Origin: Streptomyces lincolnensis
Lineage (GTDB): Bacteria > Actinomycetota > Actinomycetes > Streptomycetales > Streptomycetaceae
Assembly (NCBI RefSeq): GCF_001685355.1
Contig: NZ_CP016438.1
Span: forward strand, 310,001-374,000
DNA: 64,000 nucleotides
Direction of reading: 5' to 3'
Positions 51,362 through 60,341 of this stretch are shown piece after piece (positions within the stretch are counted from its first letter, which is position 1; every line of letters begins with the position of its first letter). Under the pieces are notes generated by a model. It was not told where the DNA came from. It saw only the letters and a program-made list of their open reading frames with translations, and did not search any database. The position numbers and the translations under genes are program-made.

Positions 51362-52789
51362 ATGTCCCCAACGAGTTCATCGAGTCCGACCGCGACCACC
51401 GGCGGTGACCAGCCCGAGCTGAAGCGGGTGATGGGGCCCGGGCTGCTGTTGCTGTTCATCGTCGGTGACATCCTCGGCACCGGCGTCTACGCGTTGACCG
51501 GGCAGGTCGCCGGGGAGGTCGGGGGTGCGGCCTGGCTGCCGTTCCTCATCGCGTTCGCGGTCGCGTTGGTGACCGCCTGCTCGTATCTGGAACTGGTCAC
51601 CAAGTACCCGCAGGCCGCGGGTGCCGCGCTGTACGCGCACAAGGCGTTCGGCAAGCACTTCCTGACGTTCCTGGTGTGCTTCGCGGTGATGTGCTCGGGC
51701 ATCACCTCCGCGTCGGCGGCCTCGCGGGCCTTCGCCGCCAACCTTGCCACCGGCTTCGATCTCGACGTCGGCAACGGCGTCATCCTGCTGATCGCCCTGG
51801 GCTTCATGACGCTGGTGCTGCTGGTCAACCTCCGGGGTGTCGCGGAGAGCCTGAAGGTCAACGTGCTGCTGACCGCGGTGGAGTTGAGCGGTCTGCTCCT
51901 CGTCATCCTGATCAGCGGCTGGTTCATCGCGGGCGGGGACGCCGACTTCTCCCGTGTCGTGGCCTTCGAGACCGCCTCCGACAAGAACGTCTTCCTCGCG
52001 GTGAGCACCGCGACCTCGCTGGCCTTCTTCGCCATGGTCGGCTTCGAGGACTCGGTCAACATGGCGGAGGAGACCAGGGATCCGGCCCGGATCTTCCCCC
52101 GCATGATGTTCACCGGTCTCGGTATCACGGGTGTCATCTACGTGCTGGTGTCCGTCTGTGCCGTGGCGGTGGTTCCGGTCGGCCGGCTCGCCGACAGTGA
52201 GACGCCGTTGGCCACGGTGGTGCAGACCGCCGCGCCCGACTTCCCGATCTCCGACCTGCTGCCGTTCATCTCGATGTTCGCCGTCGCCAACTCCGCGCTG
52301 ATCAACATGATGATGGCCAGCCGTCTGCTGTACGGGATGGGCAGGCAGGGCGTGCTGCCGCCGTTCCTGTCCGCGGTGCACGCCGTACGCCGCACTCCGA
52401 CGGCGGCGATCCTGTTCACCACCTGCATCGCGTTCGGTCTCATCACCTACGTCTCGCTGAGCCCCGACAGCCCGGTGGTGGCGCTGCTGGGCGGGACGAC
52501 ATCGCTGCTGCTGCTCACGGTCTTCGCGGTCGTCAACGTGTCGGTGCTCGTGCTGCGCAAGGACGAGGTGGACGTGGACCACTTCCGGGCCGGCCGGGTC
52601 CTGCCCGTCGTAGGGACGGTGACCTGCCTGTACCTGGTCCTGCCCTGGTCCTCCGGCCGCCCCGGCGACCAGTACCGCATCGCCGGTGTCCTGCTGCTGG
52701 TCGGCCTGGTCCTGTGGGCCGTCACCTGGTACATGCGCCGCGGCGCCGCTCCCGCGGCCGACGATCCGGACCGTAAGGCGCCGCACTAG
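51362..52789 (+). CDS. APC-family amino acid permease
   Basis: A 475-residue transporter with about 12 membrane segments. The N-terminal LLLFIVGDILGTGVYALTGQ carries the unwound-helix motif, and SLAFFAMVGFEDSVNMAEET is the TM6/loop signature of the cationic amino acid or related APC groups. AAGGA precedes ATG 51362; an upstream in-frame start at 51329 lacks a site. It is convergent with the IclR gene, 17 nt apart. Confidence 0.92.
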   Translation: MSPTSSSSPTATTGGDQPELKRVMGPGLLLLFIVGDILGTGVYALTGQVAGEVGGAAWLPFLIAFAVALVTACSYLELVTKYPQAAGAALYAHKAFGKHFLTFLVCFAVMCSGITSASAASRAFAANLATGFDLDVGNGVILLIALGFMTLVLLVNLRGVAESLKVNVLLTAVELSGLLLVILISGWFIAGGDADFSRVVAFETASDKNVFLAVSTATSLAFFAMVGFEDSVNMAEETRDPARIFPRMMFTGLGITGVIYVLVSVCAVAVVPVGRLADSETPLATVVQTAAPDFPISDLLPFISMFAVANSALINMMMASRLLYGMGRQGVLPPFLSAVHAVRRTPTAAILFTTCIAFGLITYVSLSPDSPVVALLGGTTSLLLLTVFAVVNVSVLVLRKDEVDVDHFRAGRVLPVVGTVTCLYLVLPWSSGRPGDQYRIAGVLLLVGLVLWAVTWYMRRGAAPAADDPDRKAPH

Positions 52790-52806
52790 GCCCGGCCGGG
52801 GCGGGG

Positions 52807-53613
52807 TCAGCGCGAGCCCGGGACGAGTCCCCCGAGGCGGTCGGTGAGGGCCTGCGCCGTCTCGGTCACGCGTGCGCCGATCTCCGCGACGCGGTCGTGC
52901 GTGACGCGGGAGGCCGGGCCCGAGATGCTCACCGCGGTGACGACGGTGCCGCTGTGGTCGAAGACCGGTGCGCCCACACAGCGGATGTCGAGCTCGTTCT
53001 CCACGTCGTCGACCGCGTAGCCGCGCTCACGGATGCGGGCGAGTTCGGTGCGCAGTTCCCCGGGGGAGGTGATGGTCGCCGGGGTGCGGGCGGGCATGCC
53101 GGCCGCTGTCACCCGGTCGAGGACGTCGTCCGCGGCGTGGGCGAGGAAGGCCTTGCCGGTGGCTGTGCAGTAGGCCGGCTGGCGCCCGCCGACCCGGGAG
53201 TGCATGCGGACCGCCTGCGGGCTCTCGACCTTGTCGATGTAGATGATCTCAGGGGGATCGAAGCTGACCAGGTGCACCGCCTCGCGCACGTCCTGGGCGA
53301 GCTGGTGCAGCAGGGGCGACGCCGTGCGCCGGATGTCGAGCCGCTCCAGGTAGAGCTGACCGAGCAGGGCGTTCTGCGGCCCGAGCCGGTAGTGGCCGCT
53401 TTCCGGGTCCTGATCCACCAGCCGCTCCTCCCGCAGCGGTCCGACCAGCCGCAGCACGGTGCTCTTGCTCATCGCGAGGCCGGTGGCGAGGTCGGTGAGC
53501 GAGGCTCCGTGCGGATGGGTGTCGTTCTCGGCCAGGTACCTCAGGATGCTCAGCGCACGGCGCAGGGACGACGAGGCGTTGCGCCGGGTGCCGGGTACGT
53601 CGGGCGAATCCAC
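52807..53613 (-). CDS. IclR-family regulator of the adjacent ABC transporter operon
   Basis: A 268-residue IclR-type regulator. The winged helix-turn-helix is at about residues 15-70 (ILRYLAENDTHPHGASLTDL, GLAMSKSTVLRLVGPLREER); the effector domain has REAVHLVSFDPPEIIYIDKV and GRQPAYCTATGKAFLAH. GTG 53613 follows AGGAGG at 7 nt. It is divergent from the ABC transporter operon and a duplicated CTGCATTGCAAAAC motif lies between them, so it probably controls both units. Confidence 0.93.
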   Translation of the reverse strand: MDSPDVPGTRRNASSSLRRALSILRYLAENDTHPHGASLTDLATGLAMSKSTVLRLVGPLREERLVDQDPESGHYRLGPQNALLGQLYLERLDIRRTASPLLHQLAQDVREAVHLVSFDPPEIIYIDKVESPQAVRMHSRVGGRQPAYCTATGKAFLAHAADDVLDRVTAAGMPARTPATITSPGELRTELARIRERGYAVDDVENELDIRCVGAPVFDHSGTVVTAVSISGPASRVTHDRVAEIGARVTETAQALTDRLGGLVPGSR

Positions 53614-53695
53614 GCGGGTGCCTCCTGTGGGGATGCGGGCGAGGACGGTCAGCCCCCGCGGACCCGTCCAGGGGCCCGTCCGGAACCCTACGGTA

Positions 53696-53805
53696 CTGCA
53701 TTGCAAAACCGAATATCACATATTGAAATCAGCCGTTGACGACCTCGGACCGTCGGGCTAGCTTCTGCGCAACGCGATGCGAAATGCAGTTCTGCATTGC
53801 AAAAC
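53696..53805 (+). promoter_or_regulatory. Promoter and duplicated IclR-type operator of the ABC transporter operon
   Basis: TTGACG (53736-53741), a 17-nt spacer and TAGCTT (53759-53764) form the rightward promoter. The 14-bp sequence CTGCATTGCAAAAC occurs twice, at 53696-53709 and 53792-53805. The second copy forms AATGCAG-TT-CTGCATT, a perfect 7-bp palindrome (53783-53798) just after the expected start site. Two sites flanking the promoter suggest looping repression. Confidence 0.75.
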
Positions 53806-53885
53806 TCCGGCTGGCGATCGACGGCGTTCGCCCCCTCTTCGGCCGCTCCGGCCCGCCCTCACCCTCCCGGAAGGGAACGCTTGTC

Positions 53886-54722
53886 ATGAGACCTCGTCAC
53901 GGTACTCGCTCCTTGATGACGATTTGTGTTGGTGTGACTGCCGTCGCATCGCTCTCCGCCTGCACCTCCGCCAGCGGCACCTCCGCCGGGAACCAGCAGG
54001 CCTCGACGCTTCAGGACGTCATCAGGCGCGGCACCCTCAACGTCGCCAGCTGTCTGACGTTCCCGCCGTTCGGCTCGATGGACCAGAACAACAAGCCGCA
54101 GGGCTTCGACGTCGACGTCGCCACCGCCATGGCCCAGGCACTCGGCGTCAAGGTCAAGATCGTCGACACCACGTCCGCGAACCGCATCCCCAACCTCCAG
54201 ACCAAGAAGGTCGACGCGGTGGTCTGCAACTTCACGACCACGGCCGAGCGGGCGAAGCAGGTGTCCTTCAGCGATCCCTACATCGTCGCGGGCGAGGTGA
54301 TGCTGGTGAAGAAGTCCAGCGGCATCTCCACCCTCAAGGACCTCGGCGGCAGGACGGTCGCGGTGACGAAGGGCTCGACCAACGGCGACGCGGTCAAGGC
54401 CGGCAACCCGAAGGCGAAGATCCAGGAGTACGACACCTCCTCCGCCGCCGTTCTCGCCGTCAAGCAGGGCCAGGCCGACGCCATGGTCGAGGACTCCAAC
54501 TTCCTCAACTTCCAGGCCAAGTCGGACCCCTCGCTCAAGGTCACCAAGGACTCCGTGGTGCCGCTCGAATACAACGGCATCGGCGTACCGCTGGGCGACG
54601 CCACCTGGCTCCAGTGGGTCGACACCTGGCTGCGGGAGTTCAACACCTCCGGACAGGCCGATGCCCTGTACAAGAAGTGGTTCGGCGTGGACCGCGTCTA
54701 CCCGCTCACCCCGTCCTACTGA
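53886..54722 (+). CDS. ABC transporter substrate-binding lipoprotein (polar amino acid type)
   Basis: A 278-residue family 3 solute-binding protein. The lipoprotein signal ends LSAC with Cys26. RRGTLNVASCLTFPPFGSMD and NKPQGFDVDVATAMAQALGV are standard, as are TSANRIPNLQTKKVDAVVCN and the SFSDPYIVAGEVML segment. The ligand could be an amino acid or a related small acid. ATG 53886 follows GGAAGGGAACG. It heads a four-gene transporter operon. Confidence 0.93.
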   Translation: MRPRHGTRSLMTICVGVTAVASLSACTSASGTSAGNQQASTLQDVIRRGTLNVASCLTFPPFGSMDQNNKPQGFDVDVATAMAQALGVKVKIVDTTSANRIPNLQTKKVDAVVCNFTTTAERAKQVSFSDPYIVAGEVMLVKKSSGISTLKDLGGRTVAVTKGSTNGDAVKAGNPKAKIQEYDTSSAAVLAVKQGQADAMVEDSNFLNFQAKSDPSLKVTKDSVVPLEYNGIGVPLGDATWLQWVDTWLREFNTSGQADALYKKWFGVDRVYPLTPSY

Positions 54723-54770
54723 GTCCCGGTGGGGCGGCGGCCCGCTGCCGCCGCCCTGTGGAGGAGTCCC

Positions 54771-55514
54771 ATGTTCGTCGACTGGACCTATGCCCTCCGG
54801 GACTGGACCACCTACCTCGACGCGGCCTGGCTGTCGCTGAAACTCTCGCTCGCCGCCTTCGCGCTCGCCTTCGCCCTCGGTCTGCTCGGCGCGCTCGCCC
54901 GCCGATCGCGCCACGCGGTGCTGCGAGCGCCCGCCGCCGTCTACGTCGAGGTCGTCCGCAACACGCCCGTGCTGCTCCAGATGTTCGTCGCCTACTTCGC
55001 CCTGCCCTCGGCCGGCCTGCGGCTGAGCCCGGTACAGGCCGGGGTGCTGGCCCTCGGCGTGAACGTCGGCGCGTATCTCACCGAGATCTTCCGCGCCGGC
55101 ATCCAGGCCGTTCCGGGCGGTCAGCGCGAGGCCGCCCGGGTGCTGGCCCTGAGCCCCGCGCGCACCTTCGTGCACGTGGTCCTCCCGCAGGCGCTGCGCA
55201 ACGTCTACCCCGCGGTGGTGAACCAGCTGGTCCAGATCATCCTGGGCTCCTCGCTGCTGTCCGCCATCTCCGTCCCCGAGCTGACGGGCACCGCCATGGT
55301 CATCAACTCCCGCACCCTGCTGACCGTCCAGGTCTTCGGTATCGCCGCGGTGCTCTACCTGGTCCTCACCAACGCGGTCGTCCTGGTGGCCGGGCTCGTC
55401 GGACGCGTCGCGTTCAAGCCATCACTGCCCACCCCCGCACGGCCTCGTCCGCTCAGCGCCGTACGCCGTCTGCTGCCGGCCCGTACCGCGGGCCCCGTCC
55501 GGAAGGAGGCCTGA
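54771..55514 (+). CDS. ABC transporter permease (HisM/GlnP type), first subunit
   Basis: A 247-residue permease with about five membrane segments. AVYVEVVRNTPVLLQMFVAY is the hallmark of polar-amino-acid permeases, and NVGAYLTEIFRAGIQAVPGG with EAARVLALSPARTF is the EAA loop. GGAGG precedes ATG 54771. Its TGA shares one base with the next ATG. Confidence 0.93.
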   Translation: MFVDWTYALRDWTTYLDAAWLSLKLSLAAFALAFALGLLGALARRSRHAVLRAPAAVYVEVVRNTPVLLQMFVAYFALPSAGLRLSPVQAGVLALGVNVGAYLTEIFRAGIQAVPGGQREAARVLALSPARTFVHVVLPQALRNVYPAVVNQLVQIILGSSLLSAISVPELTGTAMVINSRTLLTVQVFGIAAVLYLVLTNAVVLVAGLVGRVAFKPSLPTPARPRPLSAVRRLLPARTAGPVRKEA

Positions 55515-56164
55515 TGGACTGGTCGGTCATCTGGTCCAACCGCGAGCTGTACGTCTCCGGGCTGTGGGCCACGGTCCTGCTGTCGCTCGCGGCGATCGCC
55601 ACCGGAACCCTGCTCGGGCTGGTCGTCGCGGCCGTGCGCACCAGCCGCATCCCGCTCCTGGCCCAGCTCGCCCGGGCCTACCTTGAGGTCTTCCGCGGCA
55701 CACCGCTGCTGATCCAGATGCTCTTCATCTACTTCGGCGCGGCCTACCTCGGCCTCGTGGGCATCACCGTCTTCGGCGCCGCCCTGCTCGCCCTCACCCT
55801 CTACCAGGGCGCCTACATCGCGGAGATCTTCCGGGCCGGCATCGAGGCGGTGCCCCGCGGCCAGTGGGAGGCGGCGCGCGTCCTGGGCCTGCCCCGCCTC
55901 CAGACGTTCCTGAGCGTCGTCCTCCCGCAGACCCGGGCGATCGTCCTCCCTCCCCTGGTCGGCCAGTACCTCTCCCTGATCAAGGACACCTCGATCGCGG
56001 TGGTGATCGGCTACGTCGAGCTGGTGCGCCAGGGGCAGGCCGTCATCGACCGCGTGGGCGACCCCGCCACGTCCTACATCGCCGTCGCCGTCCTGTACTT
56101 CGTCATCTGCTACCCGCTGTCGCTCCTCGTGCGGCACATGGAGCGAAAGGCTGTCACCGCATGA
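55514..56164 (+). CDS. ABC transporter permease (HisM/GlnP type), second subunit
   Basis: A 216-residue permease, paralogous to the first: [20 protein letters not shown] and [20 protein letters not shown] are the matching signatures, followed by the EAA loop [13 protein letters not shown] [22 protein letters not shown] lies before ATG 55514. Its stop overlaps the ATPase start by 4 nt. Confidence 0.93.
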   Translation: MDWSVIWSNRELYVSGLWATVLLSLAAIATGTLLGLVVAAVRTSRIPLLAQLARAYLEVFRGTPLLIQMLFIYFGAAYLGLVGITVFGAALLALTLYQGAYIAEIFRAGIEAVPRGQWEAARVLGLPRLQTFLSVVLPQTRAIVLPPLVGQYLSLIKDTSIAVVIGYVELVRQGQAVIDRVGDPATSYIAVAVLYFVICYPLSLLVRHMERKAVTA

Positions 56165-56934
56165 TGATCACCGATTCCGCCGCCCCGCAGAAGGCGGTGA
56201 CCACGTCACGGATCTCGCTCTCCGGTGTGCACAAGCGCTTCGGGGACCTGGAGGTCCTCAAGGGCGTCGACATCGACGTGGAACCGGGAGAGGTCGTCGT
56301 CCTCATCGGCGCCAGCGGCTCCGGCAAGAGCACCCTGCTGCGCATCATGTGCGACCTGGAGCGGGCGGACAGCGGGGACGTGTGGGTGGGCGGCGTCCCG
56401 CTGCACGACCGCAAGCGCGCCCCGGAGATCTTCGGTCATGTCGGGATGGTCTTCCAGCAGTTCAACCTCTTTCCCCACAAGACCGCGCTGGGCAACGTCA
56501 CGCTCGCCCTTCTGAAGGTCAGGAAGCTGTCCCGGACGGACGCCGAGGAGCGCGGACGGGCCGCCCTGACCAGGGTCGGACTCGCCGACAAGGCCGACGC
56601 CTACCCCGGCATGCTCTCCGGGGGCCAGCAGCAGCGCGTCGCCATCGCCCGCGCGCTGGCCATGGACCCCGCGATGATGTTCTTCGACGAGCCGACCTCC
56701 GCCCTCGACCCCGAACTCGTCGGCGAGGTCACCGGCGTCATGCGCTCCCTCGCCGAGGACGGCATGACCATGGTCGTCGTCACCCATGAGATGCGTTTCG
56801 CCAGGGACACCGCCGACCGGGTCGTGTTCATGGACGGCGGTGTCGTCCTCGAACAGGGCCCGCCGGAGCAGGTCTTCGGGCGGCCCGCCGAACCACGCAC
56901 CCAGCAGTTCCTGCACCGGGTCCTCGACACCTGA
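56161..56934 (+). CDS. ABC transporter ATP-binding protein (GlnQ/HisP type)
   Basis: A 257-residue ATPase with Walker [10 protein letters not shown] (about residues 53-61), signature [17 protein letters not shown], Walker [13 protein letters not shown] and the H-loop VVVTHEM. ATG 56161 overlaps the permease stop by 4 nt. It completes a transporter of the polar amino acid uptake class. Confidence 0.95.
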   Translation: MMITDSAAPQKAVTTSRISLSGVHKRFGDLEVLKGVDIDVEPGEVVVLIGASGSGKSTLLRIMCDLERADSGDVWVGGVPLHDRKRAPEIFGHVGMVFQQFNLFPHKTALGNVTLALLKVRKLSRTDAEERGRAALTRVGLADKADAYPGMLSGGQQQRVAIARALAMDPAMMFFDEPTSALDPELVGEVTGVMRSLAEDGMTMVVVTHEMRFARDTADRVVFMDGGVVLEQGPPEQVFGRPAEPRTQQFLHRVLDT

Positions 56935-57018
56935 GGGATCTGCCCGCCGTCCTGACACCCCGCCCGCTCCGGAAGCGCGCAGCGCCTCAGTCCCGCAGTC
57001 CCGCAAGAAGGAACCCTC

Positions 57019-58035
57019 GTGCTCATCCCGCCTCAGCTTTCGCCGTCGCGCCCGCCGTCCGGCTCCGCGAGCACGGCCGACGTGGTGTGCGTCGGGGAGA
57101 CGATGGCCGTACTCGGCCCCGTGGACGCCCGACCGCTCGCGCACCAGAGGGCACTCACCCTCGCCGTGGGCGGAGCCGAGTCCAACGTGGCCTGCGTCCT
57201 GGTCGCCCTGGGGCACGGGGCCGCCTGGCTGGGCCGCGTGGGCGACGATCCGCTCGGGCGGCGCGTGCTGGACGACCTGGCCGTGCGGGGCGTCGACGTC
57301 TCCGCCGTCGAGACGGACCCGCGACGGCCGACCGGCGTCTACTTCAAGGACCCCGGTCCTGACGGAACCGGCACGTACTACTACCGCCGGGACTCCGCTG
57401 CCGCGGTCATGGGTCCCGGCCTGGCGGACCTGCCGCTGCTCGCCCGGGCCCGCGTGCTGCACCTCTCCGGCATCACCGCGGCCCTGTCGGACAGTTGCGC
57501 GGAGTTGGTCACCCACCTGGTGTCCCGGCGGGCCGTCCCCGGGCCCGTCATCTCCTTCGACGTCAACTACCGGCCGGCTCTGTGGCGGCACCGGCCGGCC
57601 GACGCGGCCCCCGTGCTGATGGGACTGGCCCGTGACGCCGACCTTGTGCTCGTCGGACGGGACGAGGCCGAGACCCTGTGGGGCACCCGCACACCGCAGG
57701 AGGTGCGTGACCTGCTCGGTCCCGGTCCGGCGCTGGTCGTCAAGGACGCCGGGTACGGCGCGACGGCGTTCGGAGCCGACGGCGAGGAGACGTTCGTCCC
57801 CACCCCCGCCGCCCGCGTCGTGGAACGGGTCGGTGCCGGTGACGCCTTCGCCGCCGGCTGCCTCGCGGCCCTGCTGGAGGGCCGGACCACCGCGGACGGG
57901 CTGCGCCTGGGGCACCTGGCGGCCGCCGCGACGCTCAGTACCCGGGAGGACGTTCCCCCGGTCCTGATCCGGGACGCTCTCGAGCGCCATCTCGCGCTCG
58001 ACGACGCGGCCTGGGCCGGCCTGCGTCTGCCCTGA
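57019..58035 (+). CDS. PfkB-family kinase, 2-keto-3-deoxygluconate kinase-like
   Basis: A 338-residue ribokinase-fold protein. DVVCVGETMAVLGPVDARPL and LAVGGAESNVACVLVALGHG begin it as in KDG kinases, and ERVGAGDAFAAGCLAALLEG is the catalytic signature. It starts 84 nt after the ABC ATPase gene in the same direction with AAGAAGGAA before GTG 57019. It may therefore be the operon's catabolic step, which would point to a sugar acid or amino-sugar-acid as the imported substrate (inference). Confidence 0.88.
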   Translation: MLIPPQLSPSRPPSGSASTADVVCVGETMAVLGPVDARPLAHQRALTLAVGGAESNVACVLVALGHGAAWLGRVGDDPLGRRVLDDLAVRGVDVSAVETDPRRPTGVYFKDPGPDGTGTYYYRRDSAAAVMGPGLADLPLLARARVLHLSGITAALSDSCAELVTHLVSRRAVPGPVISFDVNYRPALWRHRPADAAPVLMGLARDADLVLVGRDEAETLWGTRTPQEVRDLLGPGPALVVKDAGYGATAFGADGEETFVPTPAARVVERVGAGDAFAAGCLAALLEGRTTADGLRLGHLAAAATLSTREDVPPVLIRDALERHLALDDAAWAGLRLP

Positions 58036-58080
58036 CCCGCCCGGTGGCGGCGCACCCGGCGCGGATCACGGCTTCCGCGA

Positions 58081-58935
58081 TCAGGGTCCGCTCCCGCCTC
58101 GGAGCATGCCCAGCACGTGGGGCCACGCGGCCGCGCCCAGCAGTGCGTCCGCCTCGGGCGTGCCGCCGTAGCGGAAGCGCGGGGAGGCGGGCGCCGGGCT
58201 CTCGCCGGGAAAGCGGGGGCGGTGGCCGGCGTCCGGGCGGGAGATCAGACGGACCGGTGCCGCGGCCGAGCGGCGGCGCCGGGCCAGGCGTTCGGCGTGG
58301 AGAAGGGACGGCCACATCTCGTCGTCGCCGCCCGCGACCAGCAGCAGGTCGGCCCGGGCCCTCTCGACCGGGATCCTCGCCGCAGGCAGGAGAGTGGCGT
58401 AGGTCCGCTCGCTGAGTTCGTACCAGCCGCGGATGGCCACCGGCGCGGCAGGGGAACTCCAGGAGTCGTCCATCGGCACGAAGGGCACCGGTCGCCCGCG
58501 CCAGGTCCATGACGACCGATACGGACGCTGTTCTCCGTCGCTGCCCGCTCCGATGTTGCACCAGACCCGGGACGGGGGCGACACCGCGACGACGACGTCC
58601 ACGCGCGGATCGTGCACCGCCGTGAGCAGTGCGGCCTCGGCCCCCTTGGAGGCGCCGAGGATGCCGATCCGTTCCGCGCCGCTCGCCCGCAGGAGGTCGA
58701 CGGCCTCGGTGAAGGTCTCCAAGGGGACCTCGCAGATCCCCGGGGGCTGTCCCGGCCCACCGAACCAGCGGATCGACATGGCGGTCACACCCTGCCGGGC
58801 GAGCAGGTGTGCTCTTTCCCGTTCGACGCGACCGCTGGAGCCGGCCAGGACCAGTACGCCGATGGCGCTGCCGTGGGCGGGAGTGACCACGACGCCTTCC
58901 CACGGGTCGGTCAGCTCGCGCTCGACGACATCCAC
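58081..58935 (-). CDS. BAAT/dienelactone-hydrolase-like alpha/beta hydrolase (acyl-CoA thioesterase family)
   Basis: A 284-residue alpha/beta hydrolase. The nucleophile elbow is GILGASKGAEAALL (Ser in G-A-S-K-G), with LLLVAGGDDEMWPSLLHAER for the Asp and DAGHRPRFP for the His. This is the C-terminal domain of the BAAT (bile acid-CoA/acyl-CoA thioesterase) family without its N-terminal domain. GTG 58935 follows AAGGGG. It is convergent with the PfkB gene. Confidence 0.82.
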   Translation of the reverse strand: MDVVERELTDPWEGVVVTPAHGSAIGVLVLAGSSGRVERERAHLLARQGVTAMSIRWFGGPGQPPGICEVPLETFTEAVDLLRASGAERIGILGASKGAEAALLTAVHDPRVDVVVAVSPPSRVWCNIGAGSDGEQRPYRSSWTWRGRPVPFVPMDDSWSSPAAPVAIRGWYELSERTYATLLPAARIPVERARADLLLVAGGDDEMWPSLLHAERLARRRRSAAAPVRLISRPDAGHRPRFPGESPAPASPRFRYGGTPEADALLGAAAWPHVLGMLRGGSGP

Positions 58936-59067
58936 GTGGTTCCCCTTCCGTCCCGGCCTGTCGGCGCGGCCCGGTCGTCCGCCGGGGACATCATCGCCGG
59001 GACCTCGGGGCAGATGCCTCGGGGGCGTGGCATTCCGTCCGCGCGGCGACCGAGAGGAACACCACCT

Positions 59068-59901
59068 GTGACCGAGTGGCAGCTGACCGAGACCTTCCAC
59101 AGCGCGGCGGGCGAGGTCCGCTGGGGCAGCCTCGGACGACCCGACGGGGACCCGGTGGTCCTCCTGCACGGCACACCGTTCTCCTCCTACGTGTGGCGCG
59201 ACATCGCGCACGCGCTCGCCGGCCACCATCAGGTGTTCGTGTGGGACATGCCCGGGTACGGGGCCTCGGAGAAGTCCGCCGGTCAGGATGTGTCGCTGGC
59301 CGTCCAGAGCAGGATCTTCAGCCAGCTCCTGGAGCACTGGGGGCTCGATGAGCCGCTGGTGGTCGCCCACGACTTCGGCGGCGCCGTCTCCTTGCGGGCG
59401 CATCTGCTGCACGGAGCCCTGTACCGGGCGCTCGCTCTGGTCGACCCGGTGGCGCTGGCCCCGTGGGGCTCGCCGTTCTTCCGGCTCGTCGGCGAGCAGT
59501 CCGAGGTGTTCGAGCAACTGCCGCCCGCGCTGCACCGGGCTCTGGTGCGTGAGTACGTCAGTTCGGCGAGCAGTCCCGGACTGCACCCGACGGTCCTCGA
59601 CCAGCTGGTGCGGCCCTGGCTCGGTGATCCGGGCCAGGGGGCCTTCTACCGGCAGATCGCCCAGGCCGACCAGCGCTACACCGACGAAGTGCAGGAACGC
59701 TACGGGGAGATCGCCGTCCCCACGCTCGTGTGCTGGGGCGAGGACGACACCTGGATTCCGGTGGCAAGGGGACGCGAGCTCGCCGCCCGGATCCCCGACG
59801 CGCGCTTCGAGCCCATCGCCGGTGCCGGCCATCTCGTCCAGGAGGACGCCCCCGCCCGCCTCACCGCGTTGCTGCTCGACTTCCTCCGGCAACCGCGCTG
59901 A
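59068..59901 (+). CDS. Alpha/beta hydrolase with Asp nucleophile (haloalkane dehalogenase/epoxide hydrolase-like)
   Basis: A 277-residue alpha/beta hydrolase. VVLLHGTPFSSYVWRDIAHA has the oxyanion HGxP, PLVVAHDFGGAVSLRAHLL has Asp rather than Ser as nucleophile, VPTLVCWGEDDTWIPVARG gives the acid and AGAGHLVQEDAP the His. An Asp nucleophile is found in haloalkane dehalogenases and epoxide hydrolases. GAGAGGAA precedes GTG 59068. It is divergent from the BAAT-like gene. Confidence 0.88.
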   Translation: MTEWQLTETFHSAAGEVRWGSLGRPDGDPVVLLHGTPFSSYVWRDIAHALAGHHQVFVWDMPGYGASEKSAGQDVSLAVQSRIFSQLLEHWGLDEPLVVAHDFGGAVSLRAHLLHGALYRALALVDPVALAPWGSPFFRLVGEQSEVFEQLPPALHRALVREYVSSASSPGLHPTVLDQLVRPWLGDPGQGAFYRQIAQADQRYTDEVQERYGEIAVPTLVCWGEDDTWIPVARGRELAARIPDARFEPIAGAGHLVQEDAPARLTALLLDFLRQPR

Positions 59902-60341
59902 CGCCGAGGGATCGCCGTTCCGTCTCAGCGGTGTCGCACCCACACGTTCGGTTCGACCAGCTCCCCCTGGTCGTTCTCGTGGGCGATCTCCAGGAGAGCG
60001 AGAGCTTGCGTGGGCCGCCCACCGGCTCGTGGAGGATGAACTCGGGCCGGTCGGCGAAGACGACGGTTCGCCACTCCATGGCGCCGGAGCCTGCCCCCGT
60101 CAGGCACCTCAACTCGCCGCAGCCGTGGGCCGTTGAGCCCGGGAAAACAAGTCGTTCGACCTGTCGGACATCGTTCGAAACCTCTTGACGGTGCACCACC
60201 AGCCGATTGACACTCTCGCAACACGAGGTGACACAGCCGAAACAACGGGGCGCCCCTGGCCGAGGCGCCCGTTCCCGGCCGACTCCCCCTTGCCTTCTGT
60301 CTCCTTCCTCCGTCAGCCATGCCTCAGCAGGGACACTCCAT
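59902..60341. other. Intergenic region upstream of the large GH43 gene
   Basis: Besides the degenerate fragment, this 440-base gap holds a direct repeat TCGTTCGA (60152-60159 and 60171-60178) and TTGACG/TTGACA boxes (60185-60190 and 60207-60212) without a matching -10. It also has a small inverted repeat CTCG-caaca-CGAG at about 60214-60226. The promoter of the downstream secreted enzyme must lie here. Confidence 0.4.
59925..60184 (-). pseudogene. Degenerate C-terminal fragment of an unidentified protein, frameshifted
   Basis: On the minus strand one frame reads GAMEWRTVVFADRPEFILHE and, after a 1-nt shift near 60005, another reads ALLEIAHENDQGELVEPNVW followed by VRHR and a TGA at 59925. 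Together they look like the end of a real protein, with Streptomyces-like codon use in both halves. I do not recognise the family. Upstream coding sequence beyond about 60184 is not evident. Confidence 0.35.
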
